Origin: an uncultured Lewinella sp.
GTDB lineage: Bacteria > Bacteroidota > Bacteroidia > Chitinophagales > Saprospiraceae
Assembly (NCBI GenBank): GCA_913057725.1
Contig: CAJXOS010000026.1
Coordinates: 1 to 53,839, forward strand
Length of the DNA: 53,839 bases
Direction of reading: 5' to 3'
A program made the position numbers and the translations under genes. This document shows, piece after piece, positions 7,588-17,100 of the stretch (its first letter is position 1; every line of letters begins with the position of its first letter). The notes beneath the pieces were generated by a model. That model made no database searches and had not been told where the DNA came from. It saw nothing but the letters and a program-made list of their open reading frames with translations.

Positions 7588-10500
7588 ATGACCCATCAGG
7601 CTATTCAGGTAGGTAAAACTCCATTACAAAGCTCAAGTGCTGAAATCACTGGAGAATTTGTGACCCGCAACGGCGCACCGTACTATAAGATCAGTAACTA
7701 CGATCATATGCGCCCGTTTTTCATCAGCGTTGTAAGTGATTCTGACCACTGGTTGTATACCTCCAGCAAAGGAGGTTTGTCTGCTGGTAGGATAAATCCA
7801 GAAAACGCACTCTTCCCATACTATACAGATGATAAAATCCATGATAGTGGGGAGTTAACAGGGAGTAAGACCATCTTACTTGTAGAGAAGAGTGGCGCTA
7901 CCTTTCTTTGGGAACCATTCTCTGATCGCTATGCCGGCGCATACAAGATTGCGCGCAATCTATACAAGAACATTAGCGGCAATCAATTGATTTTCGAAGA
8001 AGAAAATCACGATTTGGGCCTCACTTTTTCTTATGGCTGGTATAACAGTCAGAAGTATGGCTTCATTAAGAAGTCAGAGCTTAGCGCTAGTGGAGCAGAA
8101 TCGGTTAAGGTTCGAATTCTTGATGGTCTGCAAAACCTGCTACCATACGGTATTGGACTCAAGATGCAGACAGAACGTAGTACCTTATTGGATGCCTACA
8201 AGAAAAATGAATTGCTTGAGGATGCCGGTTTGGGGCTGTACCTGCTAAGTTCTATTCCTGTAGATAAGGCAGAACCGAGTGAATCACTGCAGGCTACTAC
8301 CGTTTGGTCTACCGGTCTTGAAGCACAATCTACTTTGCTGTGCTCGCGCCAGCTAGATCGTTTTCGGCAGGGGAGTGCCCTGGAAACAGAGGTAGATATC
8401 CGTGCGGCCAGAGGTGCTTACTTCATTGAAGGAGAACTTAGTCTCGATCCAGGCAGTAGCCATCATTGGTATTTTGCAGCAGAAATCAATCAGGGGCCTG
8501 CAGAAGTCGTTGCTTTAGAGGAGTGGATCAAAGCTGATAATAAGCTTGAGGAGGCGATAGAGGCGGACATTACCTTCGGCACAAACAATCTGGACAAAAT
8601 CGTTGCCAGTGCTGACGGTCTACAGTTAAGCAGTGACAAATTACTTACTGCCCGACATTTTGGAAACGTCCTGTTTAACGTAATGCGGGGTGGTATTTTT
8701 GACCATAACTACAATGTAAGTCAACGCGACTTCTCCGCCTTTGTAGCACAGTACAACCAAGATGTGGCAACGCGCCACACTAGTTTCTTGGAAAACATAC
8801 CTGAAACGATTCACTATGGCTATTTACTTGAACAAGTAACAAAGTTGAACGATCCTCAGCTACACCGCTTGTGTCTAGAGTATCTTCCGTTGACTTTCAG
8901 CCGTCGCCATGGTGATCCAAGCCGGCCTTGGAACAAATTCTCCATTGAGCTCCAAGAAGAAAACGGGGAAAAGAAGTTGTACTACGAAGGTAACTGGCGT
9001 GATATCTTCCAAAACTGGGAGGCCCTTGGGCTTTCTTACCCACTGTTCCTAGAGGGGATGATCAGTAAGTTTGTAAGTGCTTCCACAGCAGACGGCTACA
9101 ACCCGTATCGTATTACTCGAAATGGTATCGACTGGGAAGTAATTGAGGAAGACGATCCTTGGTCTTACATTGGGTACTGGGGTGATCACCAGATCATCTA
9201 CTTGCTTAAGTTGTTGGAGCTATGCCATGTTCATCAGCCCAAGGCCTTAGGCGTCATGATGACCCAACGTCGATATGCTTATGCCAATGTCCCATATCGT
9301 ATTCGGGGCTATCAAGATTTGCTAGCTGATCCGCAGGACACAGTAGATTTTGATCATGATCTTGAAGCTAAGATTGAGCAATTGGTACGCTCAAAAGGTG
9401 CCGATGGCAAATTGGTTATGGATCATTCCGGATCAGTTTACATGGTAAATCTCACCGAGAAGTTATTGGTGACCTTACTGGCCAAGCTCTCTAACTTTAT
9501 CCCGGAAGCCGGAATTTGGCTCAACACCCAACGACCAGAATGGAATGACGCTAATAACGCACTTGTAGGAAGCGGTGTCTCCATGGTTACCCTGTACTAT
9601 ATTCGTCGCTTTGTGAGCTTCTGTCAGACGCTCTTTGCAGAACAAGGTCTGACCGAGCATGAGGTTTCAGCCGAGGTAGCAGAGTTACTCAAGTCTATCT
9701 CTGTTGCGTTCAATGACCACAAGTCTCACCTGAGTGGAAAGATCTCTGACGAAGACAGAAGAAAGATTGTTGATGCCTTAGGTGAAGCAGGTGAGGTTTA
9801 CCGCGGAAGGGTATATGAGGGTTTCAGTGGCAAGATGGAAAGCGTAAATACCGCATCCTTAGACGCATTCTTCACGGATGTACTGGCCTTTGTTGATCAC
9901 TCCATCCGGGCCAATAAACGCTCCGACAATCTCTATCACTCTTACAATTTGATGAGTGTAACGGATCAGGGTGGAATTGCAATCCGATACCTCTATGAGA
10001 TGTTGGAAGGGCAGGTTGCTGTGCTCAGTGCTGGCCTGTTAAATACCGAAGAAGTAATTGAGTTGGTGAAAGCCTTGCGCGAGAGCGATCTCTATCGTGC
10101 GGACCAGCATAGTTATGTACTATATCCAGACCGGCAGTTACCGCGATTTGAGGTCAAAAACACCTTGCCAAAGGACAAGGTAGAAGCGTCTAAGCTACTA
10201 CTGCAAATGGCAGATAAAGGTGATGCAAGGTTGATTGTCAAAGATGTTCGCGGCGATTACCACTTCAATGGCGACTTCAACAATCAGAAAGATGTTGAAG
10301 CGGTACTAGAGGCACTTACAAGTGAAGAATATGGAGACCTGCCAAAACAAGAGGCAGATCATATCCTAGATATCTTCGAAACTGTATTTGATCACCAGTC
10401 CTTTACTGGCCGATCAGGCACCTTCTTTGGTTACGAAGGCCTTGGCTCTATTTATTGGCATATGGTTTCCAAGTTGATATTGGCTGTGGCAGAAAACTGC

Positions 10501-11016
10501 TGGCAAGCCATTCAAGATGGAGCGCCAGCTGAGGATATTAAGCAGCTTGTTGATCAGTACTATGATCTACGTGACGGTCTAGGAACTCACAAGAAGCCAG
10601 AGGTCTACGGTGCTTTCCCTATGGATCCTTACTCGCATACTCCTGGTCATGCAGGAGCACAGCAACCAGGTATGACTGGGCAGGTTAAGGAGGACATCTT
10701 GAGTCGTTTCGCTGAACTAGGTGTATTTGTGAAAGACGGGCAGATTGAGTGTTTGCCTGGAATGCTGCAAGCTTCTGAATTCATGAGCGAGGCGGGCAAA
10801 TATCAATACTGCGACGTGAATACCGATATGCAACAAATTGATGTTCCCGCAAATGCACTTGCCTTTACCTACTGCCAAGTACCATTTGTTTACCATAAGG
10901 CTGAAGAAGCATTCGTTCGAGTACAAATGACTGATGGAAGTTCAGAAGAACTTAGCGGCCCCTTCGGACAATTGTCCGAAGGGGCCGCTCTTATTAGAAA
11001 AAAGTCTCTTTTATAG
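7588..11016 (+). CDS. Large glycoside hydrolase/phosphorylase-like protein, specificity unknown
   Basis: An 1142-residue protein with no signal peptide, so probably cytoplasmic. The N-terminal 300 residues look like a beta-sandwich ([18 protein letters not shown]), and the rest resembles an (alpha/alpha)6-barrel carbohydrate enzyme: [23 protein letters not shown] from residue 469, [15 protein letters not shown], and [11 protein letters not shown], where Asp654 sits in a context like the catalytic Asp of cellobiose-phosphorylase-type enzymes. Later blocks include [16 protein letters not shown] and [19 protein letters not shown] infer a glycosidase or phosphorylase; the family assignment and substrate are uncertain. 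It stands alone, without transporter or regulator. Its 3' end contains a 36-base perfect palindrome and overlaps the convergent TlpA gene by 6 bases. Confidence 0.7.
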   Translation: MTHQAIQVGKTPLQSSSAEITGEFVTRNGAPYYKISNYDHMRPFFISVVSDSDHWLYTSSKGGLSAGRINPENALFPYYTDDKIHDSGELTGSKTILLVEKSGATFLWEPFSDRYAGAYKIARNLYKNISGNQLIFEEENHDLGLTFSYGWYNSQKYGFIKKSELSASGAESVKVRILDGLQNLLPYGIGLKMQTERSTLLDAYKKNELLEDAGLGLYLLSSIPVDKAEPSESLQATTVWSTGLEAQSTLLCSRQLDRFRQGSALETEVDIRAARGAYFIEGELSLDPGSSHHWYFAAEINQGPAEVVALEEWIKADNKLEEAIEADITFGTNNLDKIVASADGLQLSSDKLLTARHFGNVLFNVMRGGIFDHNYNVSQRDFSAFVAQYNQDVATRHTSFLENIPETIHYGYLLEQVTKLNDPQLHRLCLEYLPLTFSRRHGDPSRPWNKFSIELQEENGEKKLYYEGNWRDIFQNWEALGLSYPLFLEGMISKFVSASTADGYNPYRITRNGIDWEVIEEDDPWSYIGYWGDHQIIYLLKLLELCHVHQPKALGVMMTQRRYAYANVPYRIRGYQDLLADPQDTVDFDHDLEAKIEQLVRSKGADGKLVMDHSGSVYMVNLTEKLLVTLLAKLSNFIPEAGIWLNTQRPEWNDANNALVGSGVSMVTLYYIRRFVSFCQTLFAEQGLTEHEVSAEVAELLKSISVAFNDHKSHLSGKISDEDRRKIVDALGEAGEVYRGRVYEGFSGKMESVNTASLDAFFTDVLAFVDHSIRANKRSDNLYHSYNLMSVTDQGGIAIRYLYEMLEGQVAVLSAGLLNTEEVIELVKALRESDLYRADQHSYVLYPDRQLPRFEVKNTLPKDKVEASKLLLQMADKGDARLIVKDVRGDYHFNGDFNNQKDVEAVLEALTSEEYGDLPKQEADHILDIFETVFDHQSFTGRSGTFFGYEGLGSIYWHMVSKLILAVAENCWQAIQDGAPAEDIKQLVDQYYDLRDGLGTHKKPEVYGAFPMDPYSHTPGHAGAQQPGMTGQVKEDILSRFAELGVFVKDGQIECLPGMLQASEFMSEAGKYQYCDVNTDMQQIDVPANALAFTYCQVPFVYHKAEEAFVRVQMTDGSSEELSGPFGQLSEGAALIRKKSLL
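10954..10989. terminator. 36-base perfect palindrome inside the 3' end of a coding region, terminator-like
   Basis: The arms AGCGGCCCCTTCGGACAA (10954-10971) and TTGTCCGAAGGGGCCGCT (10972-10989) are perfect reverse complements. It starts 22 bases beyond the stop of the minus-strand TlpA gene, where that gene's terminator would be, yet is translated in the plus-strand gene as part of the last 21 residues. Neither side has a long T tract (CTTATTAG on plus, AAGTTCTTCT on minus), so termination strength is uncertain. Confidence 0.6.
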
Positions 11017-12129
11017 TGCTTGTTGAAGTGCTTGCTCAATCGCAGCTGCACCGCGTAGATTAACAGCGGCAACAACACCTTCACGGTCAATCAAGAAAGT
11101 TCTTGGGATACTAGACACACCATAGCTACGGCCTGCTGCACTTTCCCATTTCTTCAAGTCACTAACGTGGTATTCCCAGGCTAAGCCATCCTGTTGGATC
11201 GCATTCACCCAACGTTGCTTTTGGCCTTCCATCGCACGATCGATATCATCTTGGGTACGCAAACGAGCCTTACCACGACTGTCAAGTCCATCTAATGACA
11301 CACTGTATACCGTAAATCCACGATCCTTGTAACGATTGTAAACATCTACAACATTCGGGTTTTCACGACGACATGGTCCACACCAACTTGCCCAGAAGTC
11401 TAGCAAGACTACTTTGCCGCGCAAATCAGACAATGCATATTCCTTCCCACTAGGGCTACTGAGACGAATGTCTGGAGCCTCCATACCTACTTGGATAGGA
11501 CCAGCATTACGACGCTGTGCACTAATCGCCTGCTGTTCAATGGAAGTGACATAAGCAGCATAAGCGGCAGTTCCTTCTTCATCTGGTGCAATTGCAGTCA
11601 ATCGCTCCAATGCTTTCTTCTGCGTGCCAATCAACTTTACGTTTGGTCCTAATGAAGTATAAGCAATAAAGGCTGCCAGGTATGGATTCTCAACAGAGTC
11701 CACCATTGCTTGGATGTCCTCAGGCTTAAACTCACGACGAAACAGGCCTTGCATCGTAGAAACGAGCGTCTGAGTATCTCCTGATCCACCAACGGTGAGA
11801 TCGTAAGTCTGCAAGTTTTCTAGGTTACCACTAAAAGTCACCTGGCTTTCTTCTCCATTAATTACGAAGTTGACGCGCTTTGCGCCGATTCGCAAGTTAT
11901 AAATGCCAGGAGCCAACCCCTCTGGGAAATTGATACTGAAATGCCCATTGGCATCCATATCGGTTTTCTGCAATGGGTTGCTAGCCTTACCCAATCGTAC
12001 TTCATCGACAAAAACCTGCAAATTGGCGGCGTTTTCAATATCACCTTCAATTGTCAATCCGCCAGGCTGGCAGGCTTGCAGTAAGATAAACAGCAAAAAT
12101 GCCCCACTGAGTTGTAATAGAGATTTCAT
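11011..12129 (-). CDS. TlpA-family thiol-disulfide oxidoreductase lipoprotein
   Basis: A 372-residue predicted lipoprotein: the signal [20 protein letters not shown] ends in a lipobox with the acylated Cys at 20. Residues about 25-120 form an N-terminal beta domain ([21 protein letters not shown]) like the DUF4369 domain that precedes many Bacteroidota TlpA proteins. The C-terminal thioredoxin domain (about 225-372) has [14 protein letters not shown] with redox Cys250 and Cys253, and the cis-Pro loop [10 protein letters not shown]. It should act in the periplasm in disulfide reduction or cytochrome c maturation-type chemistry; the partner is not known. No clear promoter box was found upstream. 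Confidence 0.92.
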   Translation of the reverse strand: MKSLLQLSGAFLLFILLQACQPGGLTIEGDIENAANLQVFVDEVRLGKASNPLQKTDMDANGHFSINFPEGLAPGIYNLRIGAKRVNFVINGEESQVTFSGNLENLQTYDLTVGGSGDTQTLVSTMQGLFRREFKPEDIQAMVDSVENPYLAAFIAYTSLGPNVKLIGTQKKALERLTAIAPDEEGTAAYAAYVTSIEQQAISAQRRNAGPIQVGMEAPDIRLSSPSGKEYALSDLRGKVVLLDFWASWCGPCRRENPNVVDVYNRYKDRGFTVYSVSLDGLDSRGKARLRTQDDIDRAMEGQKQRWVNAIQQDGLAWEYHVSDLKKWESAAGRSYGVSSIPRTFLIDREGVVAAVNLRGAAAIEQALQQAL

Positions 12130-12221
12130 TACTACTAACTTTTATATCAATTTTATGATCGTATCCTTATGGATGAAGAAGAGCGACTGGCAAATTCATC
12201 AGAGAGAAATTCAAGATTCAT

Positions 12222-12372
12222 TCATCCCCTCAAACTGTTTTCATCTTTGGCCGTCTCTTCGAGCTTCGTAAAGATAATGCTTTGGTTCTGTAAATAGTTG
12301 AGAAAGTCCGTGTCTTGAATCGGTTGAAGCAAAACAAGCTGCGGGTGTTGTCCTTCCCCAAACAAAACTCAT
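12222..12372 (-). pseudogene. Possible small or decayed gene in the 408-base gap between TlpA and the membrane protein
   Basis: The gap 12130-12537 holds no clear gene, but one minus-strand frame ending at 12222 reads like real protein for about 45 codons (GEGQHPQLVLLQPIQDTDFL, then NYLQNQSIIFTKLEETAKDE). It is open only from a TGA at 12371-12369, so it would need a TTG start at 12365. An ATG in the neighbouring frame at 12372 (MSFVWG) runs into it if one base is removed from the G run near 12357. It may therefore be a tiny frameshifted gene or remnant. I recognise no family. The rest of the gap shows neither an RNA gene nor a clean terminator. Confidence 0.3.
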
Positions 12373-12537
12373 CCCTACCGATAACACTGCTTCAACTTTC
12401 CACTTTATCTCGTTGCTCCTGAAGGTGTTGACAAGGATATTAGGGCGGCAAATATAGCGAGGTTTATGAGTACATAAGAATATTACTGCTTCCAAAATAG
12501 GCTACGGCATCGTGGGCTCAAAGAATGACAAGCTATT

Positions 12538-13980
12538 CTACTCTAACCAACGCGCTATACTTGCAAGTGGATACCGTCCTTGAGGCAGCTTAAAATACTG
12601 CTCCGGTAGTCGGCTGACTGCGGGATGGTGATCATAATGCAGGAAGCCCCATTGTTCTTTCTGCTCGAAGTATTCTTCGGGCAAATAAAGGTGATTTACA
12701 TAGATCGTCTTCGCGTACTCAGGCCCTTCAATTGCGGAGAGCATCAGTGTTTCATGCGGAACCTGATAAGGGTACCACAGTTGATGCCAATCAAAATGAT
12801 CGGTGTTAAACCTGACCTTATATATTCCCTTTTCCGCGTAATCATCCATTGTTTGTTGCAATAGCTCCAAGCGGTTGGTGAAAAACTTGTGCTTCTCATG
12901 GATGCGGTGGCTGCTAAATATCAGTAAAGACGCAACAATTAGAAAAGCAACAGTTCGATAGTTTGATCGCATCACAAATAGCAGAAGTGGAATCGCCCAA
13001 ATCAACCCGAAGAGTGCCAGATAGCCATCGATCATTATGAAGATGTCCGAATCTAAGTAAGAGTAGGTCCCAAGGTTTACAAGCAGCCAAGCGATATTTC
13101 CTAGTAGAAAAACCGTTGCACTTATCCATCGTCGATACCAGAACATGATCAAAGTAACGACACCTAAGAGTACGGCAGGGAAGGCGTAGTCAACATCAAA
13201 GTACCGCTTCATCACACTCACAACATGAAAGTCTGACGGCGATTGTAAAACTGCACTCAATTGAGCCAAAACGCCCATTCGCGCACTCTCATACTCACTG
13301 GTAGACAATTGTAAAAAAGTATAGGCATATACCCCTAAAACCAGCACAATGAAGCCCCAATTCCAAATATCTCTCCAGCGTTTATGGTAAGCCACATCAA
13401 AGGCAAAAAATACCAATAGGGGAGCTATAATTACCGGATGTGTGCCCAGCAAGAAAACAACAATGAGTAAAGCTACTCCCCAAAACCACAGTTTTGAAAG
13501 GCCTTCTTCTGGACGATATCGACTGGTAAGCCAGGCAATCAACACCGCACCCAAAGCAAGTGAAAACGTTATTTCTGAAATTGCCGCATAGTATTTGTAG
13601 CGGATCGTTAGCCCCATGGCCAGCGCATAGAACACTCCGCCCGTGACGTTCTTAAACCCATAGACAACCAGCAGGAAAAGAAGATAAAACCACAGGCCAA
13701 AAGAGGCAGAATAAGTCTGTAGAAATGTGGCCAAGGAACCCCCTTGTTCCATGACCATCATCGGGAAGAACTGGGTCAAATAGCTGATCCACCGACCATG
13801 TTTAATGAAGTAGTCTTCCTGGAAGAGTAAATGGAAAGTATAGTAGGCGGAGTCGAAATTAAGGAGACGTTCCTTGTAGAAAAACAGACAACCAGCCAAG
13901 TACGCAAGAAAGAAACTGTGACCAAGGAGCAGCAACAGTCTATTGTACCATTTTTCAGATAGCGAGAGCGAATAGTTCAT
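12538..13980 (-). CDS. Polytopic membrane protein, possibly GT-C-like glycosyltransferase
   Basis: A 480-residue protein with about ten membrane segments and a soluble C-terminal tail of some 100 residues. The first extracytoplasmic loop (NFDSAYYTFHLLFQEDYFIK, then HGRWISYLTQFFP) contains an acidic residue after the first helix and a conserved-looking His-Gly-Arg, a layout shared by GT-C glycosyltransferases and related proteins, but no diagnostic motif is present. I do not recognise a named family. It is transcribed on the minus strand, separated by 150 bases from tamB upstream. In that 150-base gap only a short inverted repeat (TCCATTAAAATGGA near 14057) stands out. Confidence 0.6.
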   Translation of the reverse strand: MNYSLSLSEKWYNRLLLLLGHSFFLAYLAGCLFFYKERLLNFDSAYYTFHLLFQEDYFIKHGRWISYLTQFFPMMVMEQGGSLATFLQTYSASFGLWFYLLFLLVVYGFKNVTGGVFYALAMGLTIRYKYYAAISEITFSLALGAVLIAWLTSRYRPEEGLSKLWFWGVALLIVVFLLGTHPVIIAPLLVFFAFDVAYHKRWRDIWNWGFIVLVLGVYAYTFLQLSTSEYESARMGVLAQLSAVLQSPSDFHVVSVMKRYFDVDYAFPAVLLGVVTLIMFWYRRWISATVFLLGNIAWLLVNLGTYSYLDSDIFIMIDGYLALFGLIWAIPLLLFVMRSNYRTVAFLIVASLLIFSSHRIHEKHKFFTNRLELLQQTMDDYAEKGIYKVRFNTDHFDWHQLWYPYQVPHETLMLSAIEGPEYAKTIYVNHLYLPEEYFEQKEQWGFLHYDHHPAVSRLPEQYFKLPQGRYPLASIARWLE

Positions 13981-14130
13981 TTGGTAATAACAATAGCGGG
14001 TAAGACGATTTCAAGTTAGCCCAAAGCTAAGCACATTTCCATTAAAATGGATCACTTTAACCTTTTAGGACAGTGCAATTAAGGGATGGACTAAGTAGGG
14101 TAGGAGAGCCTAAAACATCTAGCAGTAATG

Positions 14131-17100
14131 CTACTTTTTACCTTTAAGGCTTCTCCAAAATTCGCCAAAGGAGTTAAACTCTTTCCGCCAGCTCAAGCCA
14201 GTACCGACTTGGAGTCGTCGGCCACCACCAATGTCTTGATCACGCCGTTCATACAAGCGAATCTTTAAATCTCGATTTGAGCTAATGGCATATTCCAATA
14301 CAATGTTCTCGCCAAAGAAGGTACCATTTTGAGTGGTTTGACCAAATTCAAAGTTACCACCTATATCTAGTGAAACTCGCTCATTAAAGAGTCCTGACCG
14401 TAAGTTAATTTCGACCGCATCACCAAAATTCGTTTGGCTATTGGAGAGATCGGCTGCGGTTACCCGGTTATAATCCACATCCACATCCAGACTTGAAATC
14501 GTTCGGCCATCACCGATTACCCCACTGAAAAGATCAGTGAGTAATAAACTCAACTGATTACTGAAGTACTCACTTAGGGTATTGCTGATAATCTCGCCGC
14601 TATTGAAGGACAAGTCTGAAGGCAGGAATTGCCCAAGCGCAATCAGACCAAAGACCTGCTTATTCATTTCATTAGGTTCCTGCCGCAGGAGGTTCAGCTT
14701 GTTAGCTGCTAAGTTTTCCAATACTCCCTGCAGGTTAGGGAAGTTGATATCAAAGGAAATATCAGGTGCAAATAGTGCTCCTTTCAAATAGAGGATTAAG
14801 TCTACATCCGTAGCCTGCTGCGCCTGTTTTTGCTCGCTTTCTGGGGCATTGACTAAGTATTCTTGAATGAAGGTTGTCAATGACGTCTTGAGGTCCTTGT
14901 AGGAGGCTGCAATATCAATCTGGGCGTTCAGCGGATCTCCATTCCAGCTGATGATACCTCCAGGCAGTATCCGAAAGTCCTTATTGATTACATCATAGAG
15001 CGTAAAGAGATAGTCTCCGCTCGTGACGGTGACATCGCCGTACATTTGAAAATCTTCGGCTCGGGGAAGGAGTATTCGCAGGTTCCCTCGGCCTTTACCC
15101 CTCAAGATATCACCCGCTTTTTCGTCGAAGATCATTTCCAGATCGGCTACTTCCGTCACCTGGATATCCATTTCGAGGTTGAGTCCCTTGATCTTGGTAT
15201 TTCCACTTCCGGTACTCTGTTGTTGAGTCTCTTGGTGCCGATTGACAAATCGTACAAAATTCAAATCGCTACGTTCCGCCTCGTCTGTAACCGGAATGAT
15301 TAGGTGCGTACTGTCAGATACTGTTCCATTGACATAGATATTCGGCCGTTGGAAATCTCCTGTAAAAAGAACCTCCCCGCTACCGATTGCCTTACCGTAG
15401 AACAAATCGTTATCGCCTTTCGCTAAATCCAAGCCAAGGAACCTCCGGGTCCGCATTCGTGCGTTGAGTCCTAGTGACTTTAAGCGGGTGTGCGTGATTC
15501 CACCATCTACCAGGGCGCTGTTACCGTACTTGTCATAAATGATCGTTCCAGAGGCGTCAAAGAGCGTATTGCTGGCCCGGATCATGCCTTGCTTAAAGGT
15601 ATAATGTGTTTGTAACGACTGAATGGTAAAACCACCATCGCGAGCGTCAATATATCCGCCAACATCAAGGGCGGAGGTAGGGCCCTTAACCTGCAGGTCA
15701 GCGTTGAAGTACCCATGTGTATTCTTCAGGCCTGTGCCTAGCCAGTATTCCGCAATCGCCATTGGGAAACCACTGAACCTTGTCTTTAAGTCTAGATAGT
15801 TCTTTTGCCGTTCCACCGGTATCCGGCGGCGACCTCGTACCTGCTCTTGAAGATCGGCTAGATTGAAGATGGCTTCCACCTCCATTTGCGTAGTATCCTT
15901 AGACAAACTTATGATAGTGTTAGCCTGACTCTTCAAGTCTGGGGTATAGGCATCTAGGCGAAATTGACCGAAGTTGTCGTCATTGATGTGGAAGTCTTCA
16001 CAGCTCATCACCGCATTAACCCCTTGCATCTTGAAGACATCGTCTACCTGAAGTAGCATATCAAAATCACCAGAAAAGTTCAGTGGGTCATAGTCCCAGA
16101 TCTGATCTAAGAAATTGAAGTTAAAGTGCGCCAACTGCACTCGTAGCCCCTTATTGCCATTGTTTCGAATATGAATACGCCGATTCTTATTCTTGAGTGT
16201 GAAGTTTTCAGCGGAAATCTCCCCTGCGCCAAATCGAATTAAGTTGTTTTCGTCAATTGCCCAGGGCGTCTGTAGCAAGCTCAGATTAGACTGTCGAAGC
16301 TGCAGACCGTAATCTATAGAATCCGGTAGGAAGAAGATACCGTTCAAGTTGACCTGATCAAAGAGATTAGGTGTATCGGTGCTGATGTTGATCGCGAAGT
16401 CCAACGTATCTGATTGCAGGATACTCAGGAAGGTAAATGTATTGAGTCTGGGCTTGCCATTGATAATGGTAGAGTCCACCACGATATCTAAGTCGCCTTC
16501 ATTTTTCAAGGCATCCATGTGAACGTAGATATCGGCTAGTCGTAGATTACCATAAGTGAGGCTAGGCATCTCCAGATAGAAGATTAAAGAATCACTGGTT
16601 CCGTTGTAGCGACCACTTAGATCAATATCTTCCAAAATCCCCAGCTTAGGATCTACCAAGAAATTCAAGCCCTTTGAGTCTTCGACAAACAGGTCAAAAG
16701 AGAACTCATTGACATCCGGTATCCTGCGTGGCTCCTTGAAGCCCAGGCGTTGCGCAAACCCAGGGTAATTGCGCAGCATGAAGAGCTGAAGCGAGGTAGG
16801 TAACTCATTAATATCAAACTCTCCACGAACTTCACCGCGGGCGATATCAGACTCTAAGCGAAATACCTTCTCACCGCTAGCAGTGAAGAAGGTAAAAGCA
16901 CGCATGTAATCAATATCAAAATTCTCGGTATCGTTCTTGACCAACTTGATTTGACGAAGGTTGACATCACCCTCCATCTTAGAAAACTCCGTATTGCGAA
17001 GGTTGAGGTCAATCAATCCTGCCAGTACTAGATTGGCAGGAGAGAGGTTTAGCGGCTGCAGTGCTAGGCGGTTGACGTTGGCTTTGAAATCGAAAACAGG

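Noticed and set aside
12241..12495. Minus-strand 84-codon frame starting at 12495
   Set aside because: The N-terminal half has no protein-like pattern; only its last part overlaps the better frame discussed at 12222-12372.
14057..14070. Inverted repeat TCCATTAAAATGGA between tamB and the membrane protein
   Set aside because: Only 6-base arms with a 2-base loop and no T tract; too weak to call a terminator or operator.
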